A stretch of DNA of 64,000 nt from assembly GCF_007754425.1 (NCBI RefSeq), contig NZ_CP037452.1, positions 1,397,501-1,461,500 on the forward strand. The letters run 5' to 3'. The notes beneath the pieces were generated by a model, which worked only from the letters and a program-made list of their open reading frames with translations, did not search any database and was not told the DNA's origin. The position numbers were made by a program, and so were the translations under genes. The stretch is from Gimesia fumaroli (GTDB lineage Bacteria > Planctomycetota > Planctomycetia > Planctomycetales > Planctomycetaceae). This document shows positions 54,902-64,000 of the stretch, one piece after another (position 1 is the stretch's first letter; each line of letters opens with the position of its first letter).

Positions 54902-57445
54902 TCAAGGCAAGCCATTCAGTTTGCGAATCGCCCATTCTACCGTAAGAATCCCCATGATCAGGGTCAGAATCAGCCAGTGGTCCCAGAGAGAAATTTCGTC
55001 CTGACTGGTCGTTTCCTGGCTTAAATTGGGCAATAGATCCAGCAGTTGATCGAGAGTCCCGGGTGTCAGCATTTTGCCGCCACTGGATTTTGCCATTTCC
55101 GATAGCAACTGTGGGTTCGAAGTCAGATTGCCCAGTTCAATGGTTTTAATTTCATGGACGAACAGCGGTGTCGTGATCTCTTTTCCCTCCGCAACTTCAG
55201 GCGAGGTGATCAGTTTCAGCTGGTATTCTCCGGCAGGAAGTGAGGGCAGGTTTGCTTCATGGATCACTGGTTGGTTCTTTTGCCTGTTGAGATCAAATGA
55301 GGCAATGACTTTGTCTGGCTCGGATGCTTTGGAGATGGTCACGCTGGTTTTCACATCCGGGAATCGGTTCAGATATTCCTGGGTCCAACGTGCCGTCGCA
55401 GTCGTGATTTCTCCGGCATCAATGTCAGTCTTGCTCAGACTGAATTTGACGAATTCATTGCCGGCGGATGCTTTGTTGCGGGCAGCCCAGCGCGCCAGTT
55501 GTCCCCAGAAGCGGTGGTGATACCGGTCTCCTACTCGATACCGCCAGCGCCAGGTGCTGTCGATGCCGATCCAGATCACTTTTCCGGAACCGTATTGCCG
55601 TTGAATGATCACCCCATCTTTCTCTTCATCGAGTGGCGCATTGAACGGTGAAATACCATAAGCCAATACCGAAGCGCCCGGTTTCAATTCTCCCTGCAGG
55701 AACCAGAGGTGTCCTGGAAGCTGTTTCCAGATATCCCGGTTGGTTGCCGGATTCACGTCAAACTGGAACAGCGGTTCTGCTTCTCCTTCGGGCGTCAGTT
55801 GCAGCCGCATGCCTCGCTCGGCGGGAGGTACTTTGAAGTTTCCCTGGTTCCAGTCGACCACTTTCAGATTTTTGAGCGGCAACAGTTCATTCAGAATTGG
55901 AGATTGGTGTGCCAGAGGCAGATATTTCTTCCCTGCCAGCAAAACCAGTGTTCCTCCCTGATCGGCGACGAAGGTCTGGATGTGCTCCCAGTTTTCCAGA
56001 TGCTCTGGTGAAACATCGCCGATGATAATCAGGTCTTTATCTGCGAAGGGATGGGTTTTTTCTTCCAGGTTCAGCTGTTCGTTATCGGGTTGGGTTTTAA
56101 TCAATAATTGATTCGGAAAAAATGGCTGCGGCAGGAGCCCCATATAAGGTTGCTCAAACAGAACCTGCTGCAGCTCAATCCGTTTGTCACGTTCCAGAGC
56201 GTTATGCAGAAACCGGAATTCCCACCTCGCTGTTTCTTCGACCAGCAACACACGCGATTTATCATCTACAATATTGATTGCGAAGCTCTTTTCATTGTTG
56301 TCATCGCGGGTTTCTCCCGGCAGGAGATTCGTTTCGACTTTGAATTCCTGTCGCCCCAGTGTTCCGGAATTGAGTTCAAATTCAAGCAGTTTGCTGATGC
56401 CCTGAGACTTAAAATTTTTCACAGCCACTTCGCGGTCGTTCTGTTTCAAGACCACGCGCACTTCCTGGCCTTCATAGCCGCTGGTACCAATGCGGGCTTT
56501 GAGTAACGGTTTGTCGTCTTTGAATGCCGTTTGAGGATAATCGAGGGCAGCAACCGAAATATCTTTCGGCTGATGCGAAGAACCCAGAATCACAGGGTAA
56601 ACCGGCACCTGCATTTGCCCCAGTTGCTCCGCCGTGGAGACCGGATTGAGCTGGCTGTTGTCGCGACCATCTGTGAGCAGGATATATCCGGAAATTGGTG
56701 AGGCTCCGGATTCACTACTACCCGTGGAGGCTTTGAGCGCCTGCGAGAGGTTAGATAAGCCCATATGGACCTGATCCGGAACTTGATCGAGCCCGGTTTC
56801 CAGTGTTGTTTTCTCAGCCGAAACCGCCTCGCCGGCAAACAGGACGAGGTCGACCTGTCCCCGCTGCTGCAGTTTCTCCAAAATCGGATTGGCAGGATTC
56901 AATAACAGTTTTTGTGCAATTTCCTTACGGGACAGTTTGTCAATTTCCGCAAAAATTTCTTCAAGATTCTGTTTGCGACTAGCCCCGAGTTGAGCTCTTT
57001 TCTCCGGATTAGCCGTTTCGCTTTCATCGACCCACGGCGGTTCCTGTTTTAAAGAGTACGCGTTTTCCCAGCGATCCAGTCGATCGTTAATCTGATCGTT
57101 GCCGATCATTTTCAACGCTCGTGCCAGTTGCAGCTTTTCCAGATCACTGGCATGACGATCCTGGGTGTTCATACTGTCGGAGACATCGACGGCAACAACC
57201 AGCCGCCCTGTTTTTTCCGTATTGAAAGACCAGGTCAGTACCGGTTCCAGAAATGTGAGCAGAATGAAGATGAGTGTTGTCACGCGCAGCGCGATCAGTA
57301 TATTTCCTACTTTAGGCGCAACCAGCCGTCGCTCGTAGCGAAAGAGCAGGACAATGGTGACCAGCGCGAGCACGACGGCGCAGACGCTGACAATCGTCCA
57401 TCCGCTCAATTCGAAACTGTTAAACTGGAAGTGCCGTTCACTCAT
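54902..57445 (-). CDS. VWA-domain membrane protein
   Basis: This is a roughly 847-residue protein from ATG 57445, 13 bp after the stop of the upstream gene; an earlier ATG at 57508 would overlap that gene. Two N-terminal membrane helices (WTIVSVCAVVLALVTIVLLF, LIALRVTTLIFILLTFLEPVL) are followed by a von Willebrand A domain with an intact MIDAS start (VVAVDVSDSMN) and SGYILLTDGRDNSQLNP. A glutamine-amidotransferase-like domain with KDLIIIGDVSPEHL and TLVLLAGKKYLPL comes near 450-540, and a final membrane helix (DHWLILTLIMGILTVEWAIR) closes the chain. The glutamine-amidotransferase-like fold is probably non-catalytic. It sits between BatA-like and coiled-coil genes in one operon. Confidence 0.85.
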   Translation of the reverse strand: MSERHFQFNSFELSGWTIVSVCAVVLALVTIVLLFRYERRLVAPKVGNILIALRVTTLIFILLTFLEPVLTWSFNTEKTGRLVVAVDVSDSMNTQDRHASDLEKLQLARALKMIGNDQINDRLDRWENAYSLKQEPPWVDESETANPEKRAQLGASRKQNLEEIFAEIDKLSRKEIAQKLLLNPANPILEKLQQRGQVDLVLFAGEAVSAEKTTLETGLDQVPDQVHMGLSNLSQALKASTGSSESGASPISGYILLTDGRDNSQLNPVSTAEQLGQMQVPVYPVILGSSHQPKDISVAALDYPQTAFKDDKPLLKARIGTSGYEGQEVRVVLKQNDREVAVKNFKSQGISKLLEFELNSGTLGRQEFKVETNLLPGETRDDNNEKSFAINIVDDKSRVLLVEETARWEFRFLHNALERDKRIELQQVLFEQPYMGLLPQPFFPNQLLIKTQPDNEQLNLEEKTHPFADKDLIIIGDVSPEHLENWEHIQTFVADQGGTLVLLAGKKYLPLAHQSPILNELLPLKNLKVVDWNQGNFKVPPAERGMRLQLTPEGEAEPLFQFDVNPATNRDIWKQLPGHLWFLQGELKPGASVLAYGISPFNAPLDEEKDGVIIQRQYGSGKVIWIGIDSTWRWRYRVGDRYHHRFWGQLARWAARNKASAGNEFVKFSLSKTDIDAGEITTATARWTQEYLNRFPDVKTSVTISKASEPDKVIASFDLNRQKNQPVIHEANLPSLPAGEYQLKLITSPEVAEGKEITTPLFVHEIKTIELGNLTSNPQLLSEMAKSSGGKMLTPGTLDQLLDLLPNLSQETTSQDEISLWDHWLILTLIMGILTVEWAIRKLNGLP

Positions 57446-57458
57446 GTCAGCAAAGATC

Positions 57459-59732
57459 TTAAATAGTAGAATCGGGGGGATTATTATCAGATAGAGTGGC
57501 ATGTCCACCCTGTACCAGTCGTCTTGTCAGAAATAGCTCTCCCACCATTAGCAGCAGGAAGATCAATAATAAAACTCTCCAAAATTCCGTTTCCGAAACG
57601 TCTGAAAACATCGCCTGTTTCAGTTCATCGAGTGTTTTGAAAAATGTCAAATGATAATCGTCACTCAAATTTTTCTGTTGCGCTTCGGTGAGTGGCGTCA
57701 GATCCGATTCACTGCGGTCAAAATTCACGACAAAGCGATCAGATTTCAATTCGGTTTTCACGCCTTGTTTGGGATTCAGAGCATAGATGCCAGGCAGCGA
57801 CGTATTTTGAGATTGAAATGTTGCCCCGTTTGCAGAGGGATCAATCGTACCGATTACCGGATTGTTGTTCGGGTCAAGAAATTCGAACTGTTCGATTGTT
57901 GTCTTGGCTGGTACCGGGACGACGATGGGTTCGTCAGTATTAATGTTGCGGAACACGCGCCCCGAAGAGAGTTCGAACACGGCTTCATGCAGAAAGGGAA
58001 CATAATCGGGTTTGGTCGGCAGATTATTCCAGTCGGCATCCAGTGATGACGTCAGCAGCAACACGCGACCGCGCTCGTGGTTCATTAAATACAGCAGCGG
58101 TTTGTCATTACTCAGTTCAGCGATTTTGACAGGCGTTGATCGCGGTTTGGTCTCCGATTTCTCAGCCTGTTCTTCAGGAAGTTCAACGGCTGCATCAAGC
58201 ACTTCGACATCCCACCAGTGGTTAAACCGGGCTGATGTCAGGCCGCTGGCGTATTCACCGCGAAAGCGAGTGAGCCAGGGAGTTTGCAGGCTATCTGAGT
58301 TGATTTGAATCAAATTGCCAAAGTCGATTCCCGGATTCGATTCATTCGCTTTGAGCTCAACGGGGATCAAGCCTTCCGCGTGAAATAACAGTTTTTGATA
58401 TTGCTCGGGGTTGATCTGATCTCCGAGCGCAATCATCACGCCTCCCCCTTCGTGATTGACAAAGTCAATCAAATCGCCCGCTTGTGTTTCGGTGAGGGTG
58501 TCCACATTAGCCAGAATGACGACCGCTTGATTTTTTAAGATCTCGGCATTCAATTGTTCTTTTTCAATGATGGTCGTCTGGATCCAGGGGGTACGATTTG
58601 TGGGAGCCATGAGTGCCAGATTAGCAAAAAAGACTTCGCTGCGTGTGGGGTCAAAACTGGGGGTGCCATCGACCAGCAGTACCGGCAGGGCGCTGGTGAC
58701 ATGCAAGGCCGCATCGGAACGATCATCGCCCGGAAGTTGATCCGGTTCCAATACAACGCTGACGACGTGGGTTCCTTCGTCTTCGAAGCGATGCTGGAAT
58801 TCGATGGCGGATTCGCCATGATTTTCAATTTTCACTGATTGTGTTTTTTCATTGATCCGCTGGCCATCGATTTCAAAATAGACCGGAGAGATCAGCGATG
58901 GTTCAGGGCCATCGTAGCGGATGGTGGTCGCGATTTTTACGGGGAGATTTTTCACACAGACCTCACGGGAGACGGTTAATTTCTCGACCCGTAAATTGGA
59001 TTGAACCCCCTGATTCTTTTCTCCTGCGACATTAGTCGCCCATAGATCAATGGGGACCGCCGATTGCTGCAGCAGGTCATTCACCTGATCCCAGAGAATG
59101 GTGTCTTGTGGAGACCAGCAGAACGCCTGGTCGTCCGTGAGGACAATAATTTCCCGTTCCAGATTCGATGTTGTACTCAGAGTCTGAATGGCTTTGGAAA
59201 CCGAATTGGCCAGATTGGATGAACCGGAGGGGGGAGGCAGCTGATTCAACTTTTCCCGCACCAGTTCGAACTGATGCGTGGGAGACTCGGTCACGAGTCG
59301 CGGTTGGTCGCGGGCATCAATGACGGTAATGGTATCTCCCGAGTTCAGTTCTTCCATAAAACGGTGAATCCATTGTATGGCGGCAGAATGCGGCGTGGTC
59401 GCTTCTCCCTCCCAGCCCATACTGTAGGAACCATCTATAATGAAGACCACGTCTCGCGATTGTGTGGAGATAAATTTTGATAAAAAGCCGCCAGAGATCC
59501 AGGGACGCGCGAGCGCAAACGTGATGAGTGCAATCAAGAGCATGCGAATAGCCAGCAGCAGCCAGCCTTCCAGACGAATGCGGCGCCGGGTGCGTCGACC
59601 CAGTTCCAGAAACTGCATCGCTCCCCAGTGTACGATGTCGTAGCGCTTACGACTAAGCAAATGCACTAGGATGGGTAATGAAATCCCCAGCAGGCCGAGT
59701 AGCATCATCGGATTGAGGAAATCAAATATCAT
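57459..59732 (-). CDS. BatA-like VWA membrane protein
   Basis: This is a roughly 757-residue protein from ATG 59732 (AGG about 6 bases upstream; an in-frame longer start at 59798 is less likely). It opens with the BatA N-terminal domain MIFDFLNPMMLLGLLGISLP, then VHLLSRKRYDIVHWGAMQFL and the second helix (GWLLLAIRMLLIALITFALARPW). The VWA domain has the MIDAS motif VVFIIDGSYSMG and IIVLTDDQAFCW. A second Rossmann-like domain includes AVVILANVDTLTETQ. A final membrane helix (FWRVLLLIFLLLMVGELFLTRRLV) ends the chain. BatA proteins act with MoxR ATPases and DUF58 proteins in envelope or metal-insertion complexes; MoxR is not in this window. It is the first gene of a four-gene operon. Confidence 0.88.
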   Translation of the reverse strand: MIFDFLNPMMLLGLLGISLPILVHLLSRKRYDIVHWGAMQFLELGRRTRRRIRLEGWLLLAIRMLLIALITFALARPWISGGFLSKFISTQSRDVVFIIDGSYSMGWEGEATTPHSAAIQWIHRFMEELNSGDTITVIDARDQPRLVTESPTHQFELVREKLNQLPPPSGSSNLANSVSKAIQTLSTTSNLEREIIVLTDDQAFCWSPQDTILWDQVNDLLQQSAVPIDLWATNVAGEKNQGVQSNLRVEKLTVSREVCVKNLPVKIATTIRYDGPEPSLISPVYFEIDGQRINEKTQSVKIENHGESAIEFQHRFEDEGTHVVSVVLEPDQLPGDDRSDAALHVTSALPVLLVDGTPSFDPTRSEVFFANLALMAPTNRTPWIQTTIIEKEQLNAEILKNQAVVILANVDTLTETQAGDLIDFVNHEGGGVMIALGDQINPEQYQKLLFHAEGLIPVELKANESNPGIDFGNLIQINSDSLQTPWLTRFRGEYASGLTSARFNHWWDVEVLDAAVELPEEQAEKSETKPRSTPVKIAELSNDKPLLYLMNHERGRVLLLTSSLDADWNNLPTKPDYVPFLHEAVFELSSGRVFRNINTDEPIVVPVPAKTTIEQFEFLDPNNNPVIGTIDPSANGATFQSQNTSLPGIYALNPKQGVKTELKSDRFVVNFDRSESDLTPLTEAQQKNLSDDYHLTFFKTLDELKQAMFSDVSETEFWRVLLLIFLLLMVGELFLTRRLVQGGHATLSDNNPPDSTI

Positions 59733-60001
59733 GAATGCCTGCTGTGTCTGGGGGATGAATGAGGAACGGATACACGGGGTGTTCCCAAAAAGGAACATCC
59801 TTCATTATATGTAGGAATCGTCGTAAATGGTATTGCTTACACAATTAACAATTTAAGTCTGGCATAAATACAGTTTTCGGGCGAACCGGTTTTTAAATCC
59901 CTGTTCAAGGATTATGATGGACTGAACAGGGGCATGTAAACATGTCAGCTGGTTTTTCACATCCGATTAATTAACTCCGTCATCGTAGTGAGGTTTAGGG
60001 A

Positions 60002-62113
60002 ATGCTCTCTGTTTATACGAAAATGGTCCGCCCCGCGTTAGTAATGATTCTGTTATTCGTCGTTACTACGACAGTGAATGCGAAGGAAATCAAGCCGAGC
60101 CAGGTACAGCCTGCTTATGATGTTGTCGTCTACGGTGGAGCCTCCGGAGGGATAGCCGCGGCCCTTCAGGCAAAACGAATGGGGAAATCTGTGTTATTAA
60201 TCGAGCCGGGAAGCCATCTGGGAGGGTTGTCTTCCGGAGGCCTGGGGGCGACGGATATTGGAAATAAGGCGGCGATCGGGGGGATTGCCCGCGAGTTTTA
60301 CAGCGCATTGGGTACGCATTACAGTCAACCTGAATCCTGGATCTATCAGAAAGCATCCGAGTATCAAAGCCGTCGCAAAAAGAGTAATGAAGCGGAAATG
60401 TGGACGTTCGAGCCACATGTAGCCGAAGCAACATTTGAAAAAATGCTCGATGATGAGTCGGTGCCGGTTTTAAAACGTCAGCGTCTGGACCTGAAGCAGG
60501 GTGTTCAAAAACAAGGGGCACGCATCGGTTCCATCAAAATGGAAAGTGGTCTGGTCATCAATGGTAAGGTATTCATAGATGCAACATACGAAGGTGACCT
60601 GATGGCGGTTGCCGGCGTATCCTACCATGTCGGACGTGAATCAAATGTGACATATGGTGAAACACTCAATGGAATTCAAACTCAAAATGCCGTTTATCAT
60701 CAGTTTATCAAACCAGTTGATCCGTATGTCATCCCCGGTGATCCGAAAAGTGGTTTATTGCCGGGAGTCCAGCAGGAAGGTCCCGGCGGTGAGGATGGCG
60801 AAGGCGATCATCGCGTGCAGGCTTACTGTTTTCGGATGTGTACGACCGATGTTCCAGAAAATCAGCGGGAGTGGGTGAAACCCGACAATTATGATCCACT
60901 GCGTTATGAACTATTGCTGCGAAATTTTGAAGCAGGCGACCATCGTGCTCCCTGGGCACCCAGCCTGATGCCGAACCGGAAAACCGATACGAATAATAAC
61001 TTTGCGATCTCAACTGATAATATCGGGATGAATTACGAATATCCAAATGCCGACTATCAGAAGCGTGCGGAGATTATTCAGGAGCATTTAACCTACCAGC
61101 AGGGACTTATGTGGACGCTGGCGAATTCCCCTCGGGTTCCCGCAGCAGTTCGCAAGAAGTTTCAGACCTGGAAGCCGGCCAAAGACGAATTCCAGGATAC
61201 AGAGGGCTGGCCGTTCCAGCTTTACATTCGCGAAGCGCGGCGGATGATTTCGGAATATGTGATGACGGAAAAGAACTGTATGTCCGAAATCGTAGCGGAA
61301 GACAGCGTAGGAATGGCCGCTTACACAATGGACTCGCACAATCAGCAGCGTTATGCCATCAATGGAAAAACATTGAATGAAGGCGACGTCCAGGTGGGGG
61401 TGCCGCATCCTTATCCGATTTCCTATCGTTCGATTCGTCCGAAAAAAGCAGAATGTGAAAACCTACTGGTTCCGGTCGCGATGGCCGCATCGCACATCGC
61501 CTATGGTTCGATTCGTATGGAACCAGTCTTCATGGTGCTCGGGCAATCCGCGGCGACAGCCGCCTGTCAGGCCATCGATGCGGACAAAGCTGTACAGGAT
61601 ATTGACTATCCCCAGCTGCGCAAGCGACTATTACAGGATAAACAGGTTCTGGCCTGGAATGGTCCGCGACGTGTTCCCCCGATTCGCGTTGCTCAACTAA
61701 AAGGGATTGTAGTTGATGACCGGGATGCCAAAGCGACGTTAGGCTGGAAAAAAAGTTCATCGAATACTCCTTATGTTGCGTATGGATATCAGCATGATAG
61801 CGATAGCAACAAGGGGGAAATGCAGGTCACTTTTTCCGCGAACATCCCCGAAAGCGGTTTGTACAACGTTCGCGTTTATTACGCACCTAATTCCAATCGA
61901 GCCACAAATACCCCCTATACCGTCCAGCATTCCAATGGTTCCAAAACGATTCTGGTGAATCAGCGACAAAAACCGAATCAAGGTGAATATCATTCACTGG
62001 GAAGATTTGCGTTTGAAAAAGGAAAACAGGAAGTTCTGGTGATTACCAATAAAGGGACCAACGGGCATGTCATTGTCGATGCCTTGCAACTGGTTCCCAT
62101 AAAAACGAACTAA
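60002..62113 (+). CDS. Exported FAD-dependent oxidoreductase with golvesin-like C-terminus
   Basis: This 703-residue protein starts with a signal peptide (RPALVMILLFVVTTTVNAKE) and the FAD-binding Rossmann motif YDVVVYGGASGGIAAALQAKRMG, then LLIEPGSHLGGLSSGGLGATD, typical of the FAD_oxidored family. A later motif (GQSAATAACQAIDADKAVQDIDYPQL) is also standard. From about 560 a beta-rich domain (VVDDRDAKATLGWKKSSS...YVAYGYQHDSD) matches the golvesin/xanthan-lyase CBD-like module that binds polysaccharide. Such proteins are abundant in planctomycetes and probably oxidise complex sugars outside the cytoplasm. An AGGGA ribosome-binding site precedes the ATG. Confidence 0.88.
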   Translation: MLSVYTKMVRPALVMILLFVVTTTVNAKEIKPSQVQPAYDVVVYGGASGGIAAALQAKRMGKSVLLIEPGSHLGGLSSGGLGATDIGNKAAIGGIAREFYSALGTHYSQPESWIYQKASEYQSRRKKSNEAEMWTFEPHVAEATFEKMLDDESVPVLKRQRLDLKQGVQKQGARIGSIKMESGLVINGKVFIDATYEGDLMAVAGVSYHVGRESNVTYGETLNGIQTQNAVYHQFIKPVDPYVIPGDPKSGLLPGVQQEGPGGEDGEGDHRVQAYCFRMCTTDVPENQREWVKPDNYDPLRYELLLRNFEAGDHRAPWAPSLMPNRKTDTNNNFAISTDNIGMNYEYPNADYQKRAEIIQEHLTYQQGLMWTLANSPRVPAAVRKKFQTWKPAKDEFQDTEGWPFQLYIREARRMISEYVMTEKNCMSEIVAEDSVGMAAYTMDSHNQQRYAINGKTLNEGDVQVGVPHPYPISYRSIRPKKAECENLLVPVAMAASHIAYGSIRMEPVFMVLGQSAATAACQAIDADKAVQDIDYPQLRKRLLQDKQVLAWNGPRRVPPIRVAQLKGIVVDDRDAKATLGWKKSSSNTPYVAYGYQHDSDSNKGEMQVTFSANIPESGLYNVRVYYAPNSNRATNTPYTVQHSNGSKTILVNQRQKPNQGEYHSLGRFAFEKGKQEVLVITNKGTNGHVIVDALQLVPIKTN

Positions 62114-62177
62114 AAACGCCCAGAGACTGTCCATTAGCATTATCTGGTAATAATGAATTAACGACATAAGGAAAACC

Positions 62178-63716
62178 ATGCGAAACGGCATTTTCAAATA
62201 CATTGTAAGCCTGCTGATTTTTACCTTCACTTGCACTTTGGGGATTACCAATCTTCAGGCTGACCTCTTCACATACGTGGATGAGTCGGGCAAGACCGAG
62301 ACGATTGAAGCAACGCTCTACGGTTCGGGGAAATATCGTGGAGAGATGCAGCATGGCCTGTTGAAACCAGATGGCTATCTGGAAATGGTGCCGCAGGGGA
62401 AAATTAAAAAACGGGTTCTCAAAGCAGCACCGCAACCGCTGACTGCCGAGCAGATGTCGGAGGGGTTGTTGAAAAAGTTTGGTAGTGAAAAATTCCGCTT
62501 TCATCTACAGGAGCCGTTTGTCGTTGGCGTTGTGCTGGCGGCGCCACTGGATGGTTCTGATAGAACCGAACTACGCGTTAAAACGTTCCTGGAAAAGGCA
62601 GGGCGTTTCATGCATAACGTGGAGGTCATCTTCGAGACCTATGCCCGAAAGATGAATATTGATCTGAAGGAATATGAGTTTCCGATGGCGATGCTCATTT
62701 TCGAGTCGGATGACGATTTTGAAAAATATGCCAAAGAAACGTCTTCGCTCGGAGAAGGAGTTGAAAATGTACTCGCCTATTATTCGCATATTTCCAACAA
62801 CCTGATTCTCAGAATGAGTGAGTGCAGTTCTTTTGAAACGCCGTTACACGAAGCCATTCATTTGCAGACAACCAATCGCGGAGTTGCCAAGCGGCTGGCG
62901 CCGGTTCCGTCCTGGTTTATGGAAGGCATTGCCACTGGTTTTGAAGGCAAAGGGGATCGTATAAATGTCAGTCCTGATCGAATTAATTCTCATTATGCGT
63001 TGCTTTCTGGAGTCGCTAAATTATTGAACTGGGGGCATGTGGTTTCCTACAATGGTGCCTTCAGTGGAAGTATTTTATCTGGCGATGCCTACGTCCACGC
63101 CTGGGGATTACATTGGATGCTGGTTACCCAGTATCCGAAAGAATATGTCGAATACATAAAAAATATTTCATCAAAAGAGCCCTTCGAAAAATTAACGCCG
63201 AAGGAGCAATATGATGAGTTTGTCGAAATCATGAAAGTTCGTCCGGAATCCCTGCATCTCCAGTTTAAGGTGAAACTGGTGAGAGCAATTCTGGATCAAA
63301 AAGTGAAATTGCCCCCCTTGGATGATCGAACTGTGCATCTGGAAAAACACAAACAGGAGATGGCCATCGTGAAAATGACGGCAACCTCCTATTCACGTCT
63401 TGCGCCGCCTCGCATTGAAGGCTGGCTACAGAACATCTCGCCATTTCGTCCGATGACGTTTCATGTCACCGTACAGACTGATGCGGGCACCTATGCAGAG
63501 TGGTATTTACCGGAAGTGGGAATTCGCAAGAAAATCAAACTGAAAGCAAAGAATGCTGATCAATTGATGCGTGGCGGCAGAGGAGGCAGTTGGCAAACGT
63601 ACCACGTGGAAGTTGAGTCGGCTTATCCCAATAGTGAAATTGCTAAAGAATGGGCTGCGGGGAAATTGCCTGTTCCCGTTGTTTCTCGTAGAGTACAAGT
63701 TACTCCCTCAAATTGA
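62178..63716 (+). CDS. DUF1570-like exported putative zinc metallopeptidase
   Basis: This 512-residue protein has a signal peptide (KYIVSLLIFTFTCTLGITNLQAD). A metallopeptidase-like core contains HEAIH (a HExxH motif in TPLHEAIHLQTTNRG) and PSWFMEGIATGFEG, the gluzincin-type downstream glutamate. This matches DUF1570/peptidase MA-like proteins of planctomycetes. The N-terminal ~75 residues (LFTYVDESGKTETIEATLYGSGKY) may bind a ligand or inhibit. The C-terminal segment is beta-rich. An AAGGA ribosome-binding site lies 6 bases before the ATG. It follows the FAD oxidoreductase by 64 bp and may be co-transcribed with it. Confidence 0.75.
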   Translation: MRNGIFKYIVSLLIFTFTCTLGITNLQADLFTYVDESGKTETIEATLYGSGKYRGEMQHGLLKPDGYLEMVPQGKIKKRVLKAAPQPLTAEQMSEGLLKKFGSEKFRFHLQEPFVVGVVLAAPLDGSDRTELRVKTFLEKAGRFMHNVEVIFETYARKMNIDLKEYEFPMAMLIFESDDDFEKYAKETSSLGEGVENVLAYYSHISNNLILRMSECSSFETPLHEAIHLQTTNRGVAKRLAPVPSWFMEGIATGFEGKGDRINVSPDRINSHYALLSGVAKLLNWGHVVSYNGAFSGSILSGDAYVHAWGLHWMLVTQYPKEYVEYIKNISSKEPFEKLTPKEQYDEFVEIMKVRPESLHLQFKVKLVRAILDQKVKLPPLDDRTVHLEKHKQEMAIVKMTATSYSRLAPPRIEGWLQNISPFRPMTFHVTVQTDAGTYAEWYLPEVGIRKKIKLKAKNADQLMRGGRGGSWQTYHVEVESAYPNSEIAKEWAAGKLPVPVVSRRVQVTPSN

Positions 63717-63743
63717 TTCCGAAGATGAATTGAAGGCCATACG

Positions 63744-64000
63744 ATGAAACTGTCACTTTCAGTGAGGATCGCTGAAGCTGCCTGCAAGACGAAATTAAAC
63801 ATCCCCTTTTCAGAAATTACTGCGATCGCTGCCGACTTGGGATATTCTGCATTGTGTATGCGTGCCAGCGTGGCAGGCGTGCATAGTTCGCAAGAAGAGT
63901 TGGAACAGGTTCGTTCTATTGTTGATCAGGCGGGGCTCGTGGTTTCCATGGTCACTGCCGACTTAAATATCCCACAAAATAACGACCAGGCGCCCGATGC
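63744..64000 (+). CDS. TIM-barrel sugar isomerase-like protein, 5' part only
   Basis: The window ends 85 codons into this frame. It begins MKLSLSVRIAEAACKTKLNI and continues FSEITAIAADLGYSALCMR and VRSIVDQAGLVVSMVTADLN, the first two beta-alpha units of a xylose-isomerase-like barrel (sugar phosphate isomerase/epimerase). AAGG lies 8 bases before the ATG. The rest is outside the window, so the specific enzyme cannot be named. Confidence 0.75.
   Translation, partial: MKLSLSVRIAEAACKTKLNIPFSEITAIAADLGYSALCMRASVAGVHSSQEELEQVRSIVDQAGLVVSMVTADLNIPQNNDQAPD

Overview
The window looks like a chromosomal segment of a planctomycete, most like a Gimesia/Planctomyces-type marine species. That is an inference from gene content: two DUF1559 prepilin-like proteins, a DUF1501 Tat protein, a DUF1570-like protein, BatA/VWA gene sets, a bacterial tetrahydromethanopterin (H4MPT) C1 set (Fae, MtdB, beta-RFAP synthase, DUF447), ECF sigma/anti-sigma pairs and heptose genes beside BamA. 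There is no rRNA, CRISPR array, insertion sequence or prophage. One tRNA (His) is present.

Layout. 1-4.2 kb: the end of a Gfo/Idh/MocA dehydrogenase, a divergent GntR-type regulator with a 16-bp palindrome between them, a TIM-barrel sugar isomerase-like gene, then a Trm112-like protein directly followed by a methyltransferase with a signal peptide. 4.7-7.6 kb: a large hybrid histidine kinase. 7.7-11.2 kb: a DUF1559 protein, a histidine-rich secreted protein, gmhB-gmhA and tRNA-His. 11.5-17.9 kb: an SMP-30/gluconolactonase-like protein, an ECF sigma and large anti-sigma pair, panC, a low-complexity acidic/basic protein and a thioredoxin-like protein. 18.1-26.5 kb: a Gld-like ABC operon (ATPase, fused permease-GldG, DUF4340) ending in a terminator, then a PpiD/SurA-like membrane protein with its own terminator. 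26.9-32.7 kb: topA with a histone-H1-like tail, a membrane protein, a second DUF1559 gene and a small lipoprotein.

33-34.55 kb: the most notable element, a complete-looking retron on the minus strand. It has a sigma-70-like promoter, a 176-nt msr-msd RNA gene bounded by an 18-position a1/a2 inverted repeat (17 pairs) with stem-loops and a long msd hairpin, and a reverse transcriptase with NAxxH, LPQG, YADD and VTG motifs. The RT carries an N-terminal extension of about 95 residues. No effector gene is recognisable next to it.

34.8-49.4 kb: a site-2 protease, an enolase-superfamily enzyme, then a loose C1 cluster: an ATP-grasp protein, fae, mtdB, an ECF sigma/zinc anti-sigma pair whose anti-sigma factor ends in a CxxCH motif, bamA, a DUF447 protein and mptG. 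A DUF1501 protein, a coiled-coil protein and larC with a (His-Asp)8 tail follow. 49.7-59.7 kb: a four-gene minus-strand operon (BatA-like VWA, second VWA protein, giant coiled-coil protein, squalene-cyclase-like repeat protein). 60-64 kb: a secreted FAD-dependent oxidoreductase, a DUF1570-like putative metallopeptidase and the start of another TIM-barrel gene.

Start codons were chosen from ribosome-binding sites, signal peptides and family lengths, and several differ from the longest possible frame. All function calls come from motif recognition by eye; no database search was run.
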